Shown here: positions 1 through 11,519 of the stretch, piece by piece
Layout of the letters: every line of letters begins with the position of its first letter
How positions within the stretch are numbered: the stretch's first letter is position 1
Source: Elgaria multicarinata webbii
Taxonomy: Eukaryota; Chordata; Lepidosauria; Squamata; Anguidae
Direction of reading: 5' to 3'
Assembly (NCBI RefSeq): GCF_023053635.1
Contig: NC_086172.1
Coordinates: 53,300,001-53,364,000 of the forward strand
DNA length: 64,000 nucleotides
Notes under the pieces: model-generated
The model's database searches: none
What the model saw: the letters and a program-made list of their open reading frames with translations, nothing else
What the model was told of the DNA's origin: nothing
Program-made: the position numbers and the translations under genes

Positions 1-860
1 CCATTAATACGGTGCAGTTTCAGTTGTGTTTATAACACAATCAGGTGCCATGCACCAATGCTTGGCCACATGCGTGGAGGTGTGCCACTTTTTCATGCAA
101 ATTTGTTCCACAGGTCACTTCTGGAGCTTGCATTGAATTTGAGGTGGGATGGTTGTAAGTTGAGTCCTGTTGCTTCGGGGCTTTTATTTGTTGCTTTAAT
201 TGCATTGTTTAATGCAGGGTTGTTGAACCTCTTTCAGTCCGAGGGCCGAATTCCATGCTGGAGAAGTTCTTGGGGGCCACATTCCAATGGTGGGTGGGGC
301 CAAAGGGGAAATGGGCAGGGTCCAAAGTATAGAAATACTTTTGTATGAACACTTACAATATATAATTTCAAATAATTATAATGTAGATGCCAAATGTTAT
401 ATGAGAGTGAAACCTCTTTTTGATTTCTTTTTGGACAAATTACATTTTGGGGGGACAAAGGATCGCTTGCCCTTACCTTGTATTAGAATTATAACAATTA
501 AAAATATATACATACATTATTAATTATATTTCTGATTACGTATTTCTGATTGTGTTACCCACTTGCCTGGGGTCTCCAGGGTAAGAGGAAGTGATAAAAT
601 AAACCCATGTACTAAAGCATGTAGTATTTTATTCCCAGTTTACACCTTTTTCATATTAATCTGGTCATGGTTCTCCATTCACTTTGTTTGGGCAAAGAAA
701 ATTTCTTCTTCCCATCTGTAGTGACTCACAAGTGCTGATAAAGCTTTGCATAGTACATTACCATTCCTACAAAACCAAAAATGATTAACATATAGACATA
801 ATGTAGGTGGTGCAATAAATTCAGCACAGACAGTTAACATCCTCCATTGCCGTAATTCAA
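1..860. other. Intergenic, nothing recognised
   Basis: AT-rich unique-looking sequence. The short open frames have no coding character and I recognise no repeat family or promoter here. Confidence 0.5.
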
Positions 861-865
861 GACTC

Positions 866-960
866 GGCCCTCCAGATGTTTTGGACCACAACTCCCATAA
901 GACCCAGCCAGCATGGCCAATGGTGAAGGGATGATGAGAACTGTAGCCCCAAAGATCTGG
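866..960. repeat. Short palindromic DNA element, family A
   Basis: The left arm reads CCTCCAGATGTTTTGGACCA, and the right arm is the degraded inverse ending in AAGATCTGG. About 95 bp. The same arms recur many times in the window; this pattern is called family A below and looks like a foldback element or MITE. Confidence 0.7.
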
Positions 961-1070
961 AGAAACTACATTGCCTTCCTCAGCCCTAATTCCTCTCACA
1001 TTTTTCCTAATCCATTAATTTTCCTCTTCATGGTTTTCATGCAACAAAGGTCTTAATGACAGCTGATCTA

Positions 1071-1171
1071 CATCACCTTCCCCAACCTGGCCATTGGTTA
1101 TGTTGGCTGTGGTTGATGGGGTTGTAGTCCAAAATATCTGGAGCGAGGGAACCCAGTTGGGGAAGGTGATG
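1071..1171. repeat. Family A palindromic element with perfect 16-bp ends
   Basis: The left end CATCACCTTCCCCAAC (1071-1086) is the exact reverse complement of the right end GTTGGGGAAGGTGATG (1156-1171). The middle carries the family A motif GTTGTAGTCCAAAATATCTGG. It is the best-preserved terminal repeat of this family in the window. Confidence 0.75.
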
Positions 1172-2260
1172 CACACATTTCCCCAATGAAATTACGGATG
1201 CAATCTTATTCATGTTTAGACAGAAAAAAAGTCCTTCAATTCCCAACATTCCCCAGACAGTTTTAGCAGGATTGGGGCCTTTGAGAATATTGAGTCCAAA
1301 ATTATTCCTGATGACACTGTTGTTGAGCAGCATCCAACATCGTGCAAGCAGATGTCCGCTTGCATAATGGGGCTTCCCTTCCCTCTGCCCCCTCCTGCAT
1401 CCCCACCCCTCCATCAAATCTGTTCCAGCAGCTTGTCCAAATTTTTGGAGCAGATTTTGGGATAGGGTGTTGAGGACTGCAAGGGGAAGGAGAATCCAGT
1501 CTGCCAATAGTGTTTGTTCAGCTGGAAGTCCGACAATGCTGGATTTCACCCACTGAAGCTAACTTCTCCCCCCCTCGATTAATTTCAATTAAGTCTTAGT
1601 CACGATCACCTCTAGCCAGATTGGTTTTCTATCATCTCTTTGTCAGTTCTCCCTCCTGCTTGCCATACATTCAAATTAGTGATTACATCAAGGTCATTTC
1701 CATCCCAGCTTTACATTCTTGTTTAAGTACCTAGATTTTGTTATTTTCTTTCCAGTTCTGTGAGAAAATATCCTTATTTTTGTTAGAAATGTTTTATTTA
1801 TGCAGTGTTTCCATGGAGAAACATGGGACACACACATACACACCTTGGAAAAGTTTGGTGGTTTGCCATTAAGATGGAATAGCTGTCCTCAGATGAGTGA
1901 TTACCCAGAAACAAAGCATTTAAGATAAAGCGAAGGGGAAAGCACTGAATGATTCATATTTCTTGGACAGCTAAATTCCATTCACATCTTATTCACTATA
2001 CTGTCTAGCCCATCAACTGAGTCAAGGCTGTTATTTCCAACACCCCTGTATTTGTACCATTACCAGCTACTTCGACCTTTGCATATTTGAATACTTCCTG
2101 GAGAAAAGCAATGGAAAAAAATCCCTGAACATAAAAAACTAGTAGGCTATGAAGCATTTCTCTAAGTCCAGGGAGAGGTGGTGGTGGTGGGGTTCAGGGG
2201 AGGGGGGCAAAGCATTTAAAGATATGATCGGCTCTCCCTCAGCACCTGCCTTCTGAAGTG
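1172..2260. other. Intergenic, no gene seen
   Basis: No coding pattern or known element recognised. The longest open frame (minus strand, 1073-1549) overlaps the palindromic repeat and looks accidental. Confidence 0.45.
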
Positions 2261-2261
2261 G

Positions 2262-2577
2262 TGTAGGCCAAGAATAGCCACATTGCATGATAGCTACAGA
2301 GTGGCCACCAATTTGAATGGCTTTAAAAGGGGCTTGGATAAATTCCTGGAGAAGGCTATCAAAGCTACTAGTCCTGATAGCTAAGTGCAACCTTCAGTAT
2401 CAAAGGCAGTAAGCCTGTACATCAGTTACTGGGAAACATGGGTGGGAGGGTGATGTTGCACCATGTCCTGCTTGTGGGTCCCTGGTCAACAACTGGTTGC
2501 CACTGTGTGAACAGAGTGTTGGACTAGATGGACCCTCGGTCTGGTCCAGCATGGCTCTTATGTTCTTATGATTCTGC
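2262..2577 (+). mobile_element. CR1 LINE 3' end
   Basis: This resembles the amniote CR1 3' region: a segment reading TTAAAAGGGGCTTGGATAAA, then GGACTAGATGGACCCTCGGT, and an end of repeated TTCTTATG-like words. Strongly 5'-truncated, as most CR1 copies are. Established family knowledge; no database comparison was possible. Confidence 0.75.
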
Positions 2578-2857
2578 TGCATGTGTCAATTGGCAATAAG
2601 AGCCATGACAGATCTGCTTTAGGTTTTTAGTTCCATCACCTCAATTTACTTGAGCTCCATTTTCTTGGTGGAAATGGGGGACATAAATTGAATAAATTAA
2701 TAAAGTCCCACTGGTTTCAGTGGGTCTGCTCTAAGTATGATTAAACCTGGATCCAACTATGTGCCAAACAACACGCAGAGCAACGTGTTATGGCTGTTGT
2801 TATGGGCATGAAGGGGGGCATACAAGAGAAAGTCCTCTTCTTATATTAACATTCCAT

Positions 2858-2950
2858 AATCTCCTCCAGATGTTGTTGGCCTAGCATAGCTAATGGTGAG
2901 GGATAATAATAGCAACAGCCCAGCTGCATCTGGAGGGCCACAACTTCCCC
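2858..2950. repeat. Family A palindromic element
   Basis: Arms CCTCCAGATGTTGTTGGCC and GCATCTGGAGGGCCACAACT face each other around a short centre. Confidence 0.6.
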
Positions 2951-4228
2951 ATCCTTGCCCTAGGAAATGTATTTTGGATTGCAGCCTTAAATCACTTTTA
3001 CTACATTGTCATGTGTGCTAATGTCTGACGGTTCAGACATCTGTCTAAGTAACACCCACTCTTTGGTTTTCTTGTCATGTCTTTTGGGGTGTTACTTACA
3101 GGCAGCCCAAAAAGCAAAGGGGGAAATGGCAAGGTCTTGTTTGCCCACATAGGTAGCAAAGTGTTCTCAGTGTACATTGGGGCAGAAGCACATTTATCCA
3201 CCACACACTCACGCTTGTCTCACTTCCTGCTTGGAGTCCAGCTAACTTATGTTTGCTGAATGCTACTTGAAGTTGGCACTTAACAGTGTTAAGGCACTGG
3301 GCAATATCCCCAGAAAATCCATTGTGCCAGCACACGCTATTGGTATTGCACTAGAGGTTGCTTATTGTAGTGCAATGTGATTTCCACTAGCAGTAATGTT
3401 GAATAGGATATTACCCACTATTTATAATTCCTGTTGGCCCAGTCATTTTTACCCTCATATTTTGCTGGATAAGAACCACACATTTCTGGGCCTAGGCGTG
3501 TGGAATGCTACATGTGTGAGCATCAAATGCATATTCTGTCAACAGTCACAGGTTAGCCAAGTCCAGGATCTTTGAGTAAATGTATTTTTATATGTAAATT
3601 ATTAATGCTAAAGATATACATACAAGAGGTTTTCAGTTTGCTTACTTCTAAGGTCCAATGGACATTAGAAATACAATATATATTGATTTAAGTAACACAA
3701 GGCTTGTATTTCAGTCACAAAACTAATGGGAGAGGGTGTTGAAATATTCCGCAATTCATGGGAAGCCAGGTAATGAAATAGTCAGCAACTGGCAAACTGT
3801 GCCCTTGCCTAATCAATGGAGGGCAAAGGCTGGGCAATGTGAAGAAAGGTACTGACAAAATCTGGGTACCGTGAGGCAGGAGCAAGATGGGTAGCAGCTG
3901 TGAAGCAGCAGCAGCAGCAAGGTGAGTTCCTGTGTTAGTATCCCTGGACCAAAGCAGGAGGCCCTCATCTGGGACCTTTTATAAGGAGACTGGCCTTGTC
4001 ACATGACTTGCTCTGGCCTATGGCTGTTCAGGATGCTTTTATGAGTCTGACTCGTCATCTTGCAGTTTCCAACTTTGGCTGTGGATGAAATTCCTGCTTT
4101 CCCTCCCCAACCCTGATTCTGCACCTATGGTAGAACAGAGAACCTTGTCAGTGGGTGATGAAAGCCAAATGAGGCCTGTTGTTAGTAGGGGTCCAGTCAT
4201 ATAAAATCACCACACAAGACATCTTAGT
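2951..4228. other. Intergenic, no gene seen
   Basis: No recognisable repeat or conserved reading frame. A short CAG run (GCAGCAGCAGCAGC) lies near 3905. Overlapping open frames at 3001-3335 lie on both strands and have no coding signature. Confidence 0.4.
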
Positions 4229-4760
4229 GTGGAATCACCTGGCTCACAGGACTCTGGGAATGCATGTTGTGAGGACAGAAAAGAACTGTATATATTAAAG
4301 TCATCCAACTCATTCTCCAAGAAGGATTCTTATGTGGGCAAAATAGCATCATCCACTCACAAGAAGAAGGTGGTGAATTCTAAGTTTTCCAGCAATACAA
4401 AAATCTTTAGTACTTCTAAAGCTTTTTGGAAGCCCCCGCCTCACATCCCAACAGCTTAATCAGGACTAAGCATGCTAGAGTGGGCACAGAATTCTGACTG
4501 TTGAGGAAAACTGGAAGGAGTGAGGAGATGTCATCTACAGTAATATCTGACTGTGGGTGTTTACCAATAAAGGTCTTTTTTTAAAAAACAAAGAAACCCT
4601 TCTTTGTTCAAATGTCCTCAGTAGTCATTCCAATTTACCGCCCAGGCAGAAAAAACAGATGGGCCATGCAACGTTTGAGAATATCAACAAACTCATTTCA
4701 TTAGTAGCGAATGGAGTAATTTTGCAGACCACATGTAAATCTGGAAATCATAATGTTTAA
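4229..4760 (+). other. Coding-like fragments of unknown origin
   Basis: Two open frames, 4229-4459 (76 codons) and 4557-4760 (67 codons), read as Ser/Lys-rich and fairly protein-like, with a Pro-rich end in the first (residues near WKPPPHIPTA). They are in different frames, and no splice sites or start context are convincing. Possibilities are a decayed processed pseudogene or chance. I do not recognise the protein. Confidence 0.2.
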
Positions 4761-4936
4761 ATTATTTTCTCTCATCCTTGGTACTGATAACAGAAACCAT
4801 TCCTTTACACACTTGCTTGTCAGCAAGTGGCCTCAAAATTAGTAATACACTTTCTCCCTGAATTGAATCTCACACCTGTTAGGTTGATTACATCATAAAG
4901 TATTAGCTGCAATTTCTCTCTCCAGTTCATTTAATA

Positions 4937-5689
4937 CAGTGGTTCCCAAACTTTTTCAGGTAACCGCCCCCTTCGTTCCATGCCCGGTGCCCCCTACCCT
5001 ACACTATAAAAATCATTATTCAGAATAGCAGTTTTCAATGACCCACTAAGGGAGATAATAACAGTAAAATTCAAAACAGTAACAATTAATTGAATATTTA
5101 TTCAAAATCCAATTACATTTTTTAGTTAAGGCAATTAAACATAATTGAAGGGGCTGTGCTCCTCTGGATCCTGCTGGTCTGGGCGCCCGGGCTGAGCAGC
5201 AGCCGGGTGGAGGAGCTGAGAATGAAAAACTTTAAATGGGAAGCACCCACTACAGGCTTGCTGAGGGAGGGAGGGAAAAGAGAGCGAACGCCTCTGTTTT
5301 GCAGCAGGCGTGGCTTGGCACACCAAGCAGGCTATGTCTCTTCATTAGCGTTTTGGTGCTTTTGAAACATTTCAATTAACCATTAAAAGGACTCTTCTTA
5401 AATATGTTAATACAGGTGTGGATTCTTCCCCTATATGGCTTGGGACCAAACTACCTTCTCCCGCAAAAATGTCCCTGGGTTTTAAGACTTTCTGGAGAGG
5501 CGCTTCTTGGAAAAGACCACCTTGAGTGCCCCCCTGCCACCCCTTTGCCTATTATTATTATTATTTATTTATATAGCACCATCAATGTACATGATGCTGT
5601 GCCCCCCTGCCGCCCCCTTGCCTCTTAACGCCCCCTATGCAATCCCACTGCCTCCAAGGGGGTGTTACCGCCCACTTTGGGAACCACTG
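4937..5689. mobile_element. Non-autonomous hAT DNA transposon with intact 8-bp target duplication
   Basis: The left end CAGTGGTTCCCAAACTTTTT pairs with the right end TTTGGGAACCACTG. The element is flanked by perfect 8-bp copies of ATTTAATA (4929-4936 and 5690-5697), the duplication length typical of hAT transposases. No transposase frame is present in the 753 bp, so it must have moved with an enzyme supplied in trans. The interior is rich in CCCCCT near the right end. A LINE-tail fragment is nested inside it. Confidence 0.9.
5540..5604 (-). mobile_element. LINE 3'-tail fragment nested in the hAT element
   Basis: An ATT-repeat and TTTATATAGCACCATCAATG mark the 3' tail of the same LINE type seen at 54712 and 49455. 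It is flanked by near-identical 24-bp copies of host sequence beginning TGCCCCCCTGCC (two mismatches), which looks like a target-site duplication from LINE-type insertion. It entered after the hAT element settled. Confidence 0.7.
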
Positions 5690-5797
5690 ATTTAATACTT
5701 TGGTTGAAATTGTCATTTTGGAGCAGCTTTGGAGAGATATCCTTTGGCATTATAAATTTTACCCTGGAAAATAGTTTATGGAGCATGTAGCCTGATT

Positions 5798-5842
5798 CCA
5801 CTCAGAAGTAAGTCCAAAGTAAGTATGCATAGGATTGTAACA
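5798..5842. repeat. Family B palindromic element, partial
   Basis: ACTCAGAAGTAAGTC followed by AAGTAAGTATGCATAGGATT matches arms of a repeat also seen at 9364, 21448, 27226 and 28577. Confidence 0.5.
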
Positions 5843-6149
5843 TTTTTAATTAATAGTTTTATTGAAGATCCACGCAACCCACCCCCCCCAAAATCAACCC
5901 CCCCCAAATATCAAACTAGGATAGAGAGGAAGGCTATGGGGACCATTGTTCTTGTGTGACTATTGACTTTGTAGTAATGTTAGTCGTCTGTATCGTTCTG
6001 TTAGATTAAGCCTACTGCAGGATGATTCCTGGGACGTCATCTCTCAAGAACACACTTTTTCCCCTGATTTCTTCAGGAGGTGTAATCCTATGCATGGCTG
6101 GCTGGGGCATGCTGGGAGTTGTAGGATTGTACCATTTCACTGACAAACT

Positions 6150-6325
6150 AGATCATAGAATTATAGAATAGCAGAGTTGGAAGGGGCCTACAAGGCCATC
6201 GAGTCCAACCCCCTGCTCAATGCAGGAATCCACCCTAAAGCATCCCTGACAGATGCCTGTCCAGCTGCCTCTTGAATGCCTCTAGTGTGGGAGAGCCCAC
6301 AACCTCCCTAGGTAACTGCAAACCC
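6150..6325 (-). mobile_element. CR1 LINE 3' end, minus strand
   Basis: ATCATAGAATTATAGAAT is the inverse of the 8-bp ATTCTATG repeats that end CR1. It runs on as GTTGGAAGGGGCCTACAAGG and AGTCCAACCCCCTGCTCAAT, the standard CR1 3' untranslated sequence. Confidence 0.85.
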
Positions 6326-6887
6326 ATGTATTCTCCATTTCATGTAGTTAAAAGCAACTTTGTGGGGGTGGTAATTTTCTGAAGAGAAGCACTGGGGGAT
6401 GGAGTTGTTTTAACTTAGGAGTGGGCACACTTCAGCCTTGCCGGATCTTTTTTGTTGTTGTTGCTACAACTCTGAAATCCACCAGCTGGAGTATGATGCA
6501 AAAGACATATGCGTAAGATTAAAGTATTCTGAGCCAGAAATTTGAACTGACTACAAGAACTGAATGGTGCTCACAATTCTTGCATACAAACCCCCACTTC
6601 TGTTTAGTGAACCTTTCTTCATTTCAGCACTATAATTACAACAGTGGAGTTAAGGGTGGCCATAGGCTTTTTGCTAGCAACTGGCACCGTAGGAGAACCA
6701 TGCAATTGGTGCCCCCACCCCCAAACCCCAAGGGCAGATGAAGGCTGAGGTTTTTGGTAAACTCGGAAACATTTTGCTCCTATTTTCTATTTAATGATGA
6801 GGAGCCCCTCCTTGCCACATGTTTGGAATCACTTATAATAAAACACCCCCAAAGTTTTTTTTTTAAAGTAAGCCCTGTATCAGCACA

Positions 6888-6937
6888 GAGAGCTTTGGCT
6901 ATTGGGCAGTATAAAAATGCAATAAATAAATAAATCA
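6888..6937 (+). mobile_element. L2-type LINE tail
   Basis: AGAGAGCTTTGGCTATTGGG followed by GCAGTATAAAAATGCAATAA and AAT repeats is the tail seen on the longer L2-type copies in this window. Confidence 0.7.
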
Positions 6938-6939
6938 AA

Positions 6940-8700
6940 ATAAAAAGGACAAAGGAGATGAGCACAGCCATCTGCTCTGTGAAGGAACAGAAGTCCCATC
7001 CACAACCCCCCAAGGGAGGACATGAAAGAAGGGTCCCAGCTGCATCCTTGAGGCAACATGGCCAACAATGCACTGCTAGTCCCTATGCTCAGCCCTCTGA
7101 GGGCAAAGGAAATGGCCACTCTTGGGGGAGCCTCTCACTCCCTTGGGGCAGCAGTGGAGCAAGAGGAGATCCCACATCACCTGAGGAGGACAGGGTCTCA
7201 AAAGTGGGTGGGCAAGCAGGTAGCCTGACTCAGTCCCACCATCACTGACCTCCACAGCCTCTGAGCACACATGGGAATTAGAATAATGACATCTTTGTTC
7301 ATGTATTTGTATTGTTTAAACAAATGTAACATCTAGTTTGTCCCAAATTAATTCTCTCTCCATAATAATGGGTTTGGGATGGGGGTAGCGAGGCAGGACT
7401 GGTCTGTCTAAGTATGGGAAATCTCCTTGATTTGGGGAATTAATAAAACAAACTTGGAACAATGTTCAGGAAATCTTCAGATATGCCTGTTGATCTCCTT
7501 AACGCCTTTTCAGATTGTCGCCAAATGGGTATTTTATTCTAGTGAAACATTCATGAGATGGTATTTCGGTGCCAGAAGTGTGATCACCTATCTCAATGTA
7601 ATGGATGGCTTGCCTTAAGACAAGGGGTGGGAATTGCAGTCACTTTGCAGCTTTAAACAAAAATTGGGAGACATGTGGGTGGAGGGCAAAGTGTGCTGCA
7701 GCACTGGAGAGGTGCGAAAGAAAGGAGGGTGGGGAGATCACTGTGCCAGAGAGAATGTTTTATGACCAGCTATATTAGGTATGACAGATTAAGTTTGTTC
7801 TGCTATGAAGTTTATCTTTCTATAAACCTGGCTTCAAGAAGAGGTCATTTTATTCTCAGCCAAATTAATCTTCCTTCCCAAATTTTACACTTTTCTGGTA
7901 AGTAACCAAATGGGACAGTAGCCAACCTGGGCTTCTTTCTTAGATCTGGACTGCCTATGGAAATATGTGCCTGGAATCTGTAAATAGTAACATTACAAGA
8001 TTTAGCATTCTCTGCTTCCAAATAAGGAACCAGTGAGATCATTCTATATATGTGTGTTTTAATTCTACACGCCTCTTTCATTAAAACACAATGTTCTGTC
8101 CTATACAATCTCTGACCCACAATGCTCTGCTCTTTTGCTTTGTAAACTATTGGAATAAAGGAAATAATTTCAGGATTCACCAGGAAGATTAGAACTGGAA
8201 AACCAAGGATGAACTCCACAACCAAGACATAGCTTCCTTGCTAGATGCCAGCCTACTCCTAACTGGTGGTTCCTCAAGTTTCCAGAAGTCTGGACTGGGA
8301 ATTTACTAATCCAGGGTGAGGAGCATTTTTATCAGTCCAGGGCTGCATTCCCTTCGGAGTAACTGGTCAGAGCCAAACGCAGAGCCCGTGTCAAGGCTAA
8401 GCCTTGTTGGGCACCTGCCAAAAGCCCACACCCCAGCAGGGGCAAAAGCTCCCTAGAGTTGTTCCTCCTCTTTACTGCTGCAACCTACTTGTTCACCCTC
8501 CTCTTGCTCTGGCTCAGGCAACGGTGATGGTGTGGAGAAGCAGTAGATGTTGGTGCCTATTTGTTCACTGGCTTTCTGCCTATCAAGCAAGCAAATGGTA
8601 GCAATGATGAAAAAGAAGTTGAGGAGCAATAGCAACTGGTGACAATTGGAGAAAGAATGCAGAGCAGGCTGCTTGCAACACATAGATCTATCCTCCACCC
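6940..8700. other. Intergenic, no gene seen
   Basis: Open frames on both strands overlap each other at 6780-7270 and 7845-8225, with no domain signature. No repeat identified. Confidence 0.4.
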
Positions 8701-8741
8701 AGAGGACAGCAGTTGTCAAAGGGCGACAACTGCTGTCCTCT
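8701..8741. repeat. Perfect 17-bp inverted repeat, 7-nt loop
   Basis: AGAGGACAGCAGTTGTC (8701-8717) is followed after AAAGGGC by its exact reverse complement (8725-8741). RNA from either strand would form a stable hairpin. Confidence 0.85.
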
Positions 8742-8800
8742 GCCGCCTTAGGTGACTGCCTCACTCTGCCTAATGATAGGGCCAGCCCTGCCATTGAGCT
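8742..8800 (-). repeat. Dispersed repeat fragment
   Basis: CTTAGGTGACTGCCTCACTC and ATAGGGCCAGCCCTGCCATT are the inverse of sequence at 60280-60345 and resemble 59455-59480, so this is a dispersed family of unknown type. Confidence 0.5.
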
Positions 8801-9063
8801 GTGGCCCCTCCCAATTATTGCAAGCTGAACCTACATTTATTACTGCTGTTTACTGATCTGTAGCAATAGGAGCCTGACAAACTTTCTAATATACAGAATT
8901 AGTATATTGCTCATAATGCAATTCAGCAAGAACTTGGTTTACACATTATAGCTGCCACATGGAGGCTACTTTCCATTATTCTTCATAGTGGTTGTTCTGT
9001 GAGCTATATTTGGGCAGAGGCTTCTCATACAGAATATGTGAGTTTCACCAGATCTCCCTAAAT

Positions 9064-9170
9064 CAGCCTTCCTGAACCTGATGCCCTCCAGATGTTTTGG
9101 CCAATGTTAGAACTGCTTGGAGTTGTAGTCCAAAACATCTGGAGGTCACCAGGTTGGAGAAGGATGCCAT
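9064..9170. repeat. Family A palindromic element
   Basis: CTGATGCCCTCCAGATGTTT faces AACATCTGGAGGTCACCAGG, about 105 bp in all. Confidence 0.75.
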
Positions 9171-9363
9171 AAATGATTATTTTTAGTCTCTTGTCTGTAG
9201 GTGAATCACTGTATACGGTGGTTCACCACATGATAATATTCACCATGTGGTAGAGTTAAAAGTGGTTTGCAAGTACATGTTCCATAACACATAAACCAAC
9301 CCTACAATATTTATAGTAAATTTGGATTCTTTTCTGTTTGTTACATCTTTGGGGTTCATACAT

Positions 9364-9440
9364 CGCAATCCTATAGATGTCTACTCAGAAGTAAGCCCTA
9401 TTGAGTCCCAGATAAGTATACATTACATTGCAGCCTCGGT
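9364..9440. repeat. Family B palindromic element
   Basis: CAATCCTATAGATGTCTACT and CAGAAGTAAGCCCTATTGAG on one side, GATAAGTATACATTACATTG on the other. Confidence 0.65.
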
Positions 9441-9478
9441 GTGGTACATAAAAATATTTCTTAAGCTTCATTTTATTT

Positions 9479-9778
9479 TTAATGTGCAGGCTGCCCCCAT
9501 CTGGAAACAGTTGTAGCACCAAGCAATAAGTCAGTAGCCGTTTTGATTAAAAGAAGGGTTTCCTCTATGTAAACCAGAAATGAACCAATGAAGTTATATC
9601 TGTCTAGATCAGTTGACATTTTAAAGTTCTGGTCAGCAACTAGTTTATGGGACAGCTGCACCGAAGAATTAATTAAATAAGGCAGAGCCTTAGTCATCTT
9701 CTCCAAGTAAAATACAAAGGTCCCGCTGCTGCTGTTAGCCACATCTTCTGCACACCTCTCTTGTAACTGGAGTGCCAA
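9479..9778 (-). other. Coding-like open frame, unidentified
   Basis: A 99-codon minus-strand frame with helical, protein-like composition (many Leu, Lys, Asp and Ser spaced as in real proteins). No stop interrupts it, but I see no splice sites, start context or family motif. It may be a fragment of an old pseudogene or chance. Confidence 0.2.
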
Positions 9779-10067
9779 TTGATACCGCTTAGTGGGTTAG
9801 AGTCGGCCCTGAGGTCTCCAATTGCTCATTCCTATTTGAATGGCATGGCACCAGAAGAGAACCTCTATGAATAAAAATCAATATATTCCATGTTGGGCTG
9901 GCTTTGTGACAAATGAATGCATCTTTATGGTTTTAGAAAGTGACATTCCATGCAGGCAGATGAATGCTTCCAACCAGCTGAAGGAAAACAGAAAGAACAA
10001 AAAGACCAGTAGTTGATAAGAACCTTAGCATGCTGGAGGAACAAGTGTGCCCCTTCCACAAGGATCA

Positions 10068-10245
10068 GCGTTCCCCCAACTTGGTGGCCTCCAGATGTTT
10101 TGGACCAGCGCTGGAGAACCTGTGGTTTTCCAGAAGTTGTTGGACTCCAGCTCTCATCAGCCCTAGTTAACATGGCCAATTGTCAGGAATACTGGCAGTT
10201 GTAGCCCAAAAAAATCTGGAAGGCACCAGGTGGGGGAAGGCTGGT
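10068..10245. repeat. Two family A palindromic elements, one inside the other
   Basis: Outer arms: CCAACTTGGTGGCCTCCAGA and AAGGCACCAGGTGGGGGAAG. A second pair of arms (CCAGCGCTGGAGAACC and related) lies in the centre. The total is about 178 bp, longer than a single copy. Confidence 0.55.
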
Positions 10246-10282
10246 AAAGGTAAAGAGTACTTGTAGACAAGGCTTGTATTGG

Positions 10283-10860
10283 CATGAAGCTGCTTGGACC
10301 CTTAGGTCATCTTCAGAGGCCCTTCTCTGGGTGCCTCCACCAAAAGAAGCTAAGCAGGTGGCCACAAGGGAGAGGGCCTTTTCAATGCTGGCACACCACT
10401 TTCGGAATAAACTCCCCAAAGAGGTGTTATTTTTTTCAGCACCAGGCAAATAACTCCCCCCCCCTTCGCCCAGGCATTTTAGAGACATAATTCTAAGTTA
10501 TTACTGCTGTTGCATTGATTCTAGCGCTGTTATTGTTTTGCACTATATTGTATTGTGTTCTTTTAAACATTTGCTTCGTATTTTATATTTTTAACTGCAT
10601 TTTTAAATGGCATTTTTATTCCTTAACTGGTCATAATCCACCAGAGAATATTAATTAATGGGCATATTGGAAATATACTAAATAATAAATACATCTTTAC
10701 ACAGCTGTTATTTTTTAAATTTTGATTTAAACTAATTTTATTTTCTAGAAATTGATATAGACGTTTTATCGTGCTGTATTTTACAGGCTGAATTGTTATG
10801 AACTGCTCAGAGAGCTTTGGCTATTGGTACTATAGAAATATAACAAATAAATAAAAATAT
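10283..10860 (+). mobile_element. L2-type LINE 3' end
   Basis: The first 200 bp match the region encoding the end of an L2-clade reverse transcriptase (GGGAGAGGGCCTTTTCAATG, AAACTCCCC-like). A T-rich 3' region follows, then the tail CAGAGAGCTTTGGCTATTGG and AAT repeats. Reading frames are broken. Confidence 0.7.
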
Positions 10861-11235
10861 ACATAAACTGAGGGAATATCACAACCTGAGACATTCCAAG
10901 GGGCCAAGGAGAAGTACCTTATACCAGAGGGCTGTCTTGACGAGGCGTTTGCGCTCCTGTAGGGTTGTCCCCACGCGAAGGAGCGAGCGCAGGGGCATGT
11001 AGCCATGGGACAGCGGGGGTGGGGGCGCCGCTCTGCCCCCCCCCCCGCTCTCCAAGCAGCCCTCCTTCTCCCTACCTAGTGCAGCTTGAGTTCCCCAAGC
11101 GCGGAGGCGTCGGGTCCATCTAGCGCCGCATTGTTTTCTCTAGCAGGGCAACAGGTGCGTCTCCGCTGGCTCACAGGCAGAGAACCTTCTCCAATAACAC
11201 ACCACTTGATGTGTGTTATTATAAAACAAAACAAA

Positions 11236-11315
11236 AAACTGGAGGTGCTGCGGCTTGACCTGGGGACCTTCTTTATGCAAAACAGGGTCTCAATTGCTGA
11301 GCAATGGCTTTTCCC
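11236..11315 (-). mobile_element. tRNA-derived SINE fragment
   Basis: Read on the minus strand, the segment resembles a tRNA-Ala-like head: a degenerate CTCAG box A region, then a GCATAAAGAAGGTCCCCAGG anticodon-arm and box B stretch. Box sequences are degraded, so this is a SINE head and not a tRNA gene. Confidence 0.55.
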
Positions 11316-11415
11316 ATAGCATGCAGCTGTGCTAAGGAACTTGCTAACAAAGAGCGGGGCACTGAAACTCCCCGTGGGTGTGACCAAATCTGAATACTGA
11401 AGAACGGCAAATAGC

Positions 11416-11509
11416 GGCTGAATTCGAACCACACGCTAATTAACTGGGAGGGGGTAATAGGAACAGGACGGGAAACAACCGTTGATTAGCGTGTCGTCCG
11501 AACTCAGCC
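11416..11509. mobile_element. Short inverted-repeat DNA element (94 bp)
   Basis: GGCTGAATTCGAACCACACG (from 11416) is the near-inverse of CGTGTCGTCCGAACTCAGCC (to 11509), and the pairing continues into GCTAAT/ATTAGC. These ends match those of the 533-bp element at 23450-23982, so both belong to one MITE family. Confidence 0.7.
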
Positions 11510-11519
11510 AGCGTGTGCT

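Noticed and set aside
11236-11315. tRNA-Ala gene
   Set aside because: Only degraded box A and B remain, and the flanks look like a SINE copy.
1-11400. TNFAIP6 on the minus strand, expected beyond NMI from human gene order
   Set aside because: No signal-peptide, Link or CUB exon signature was found in the minus-strand frames; it probably lies outside the window.
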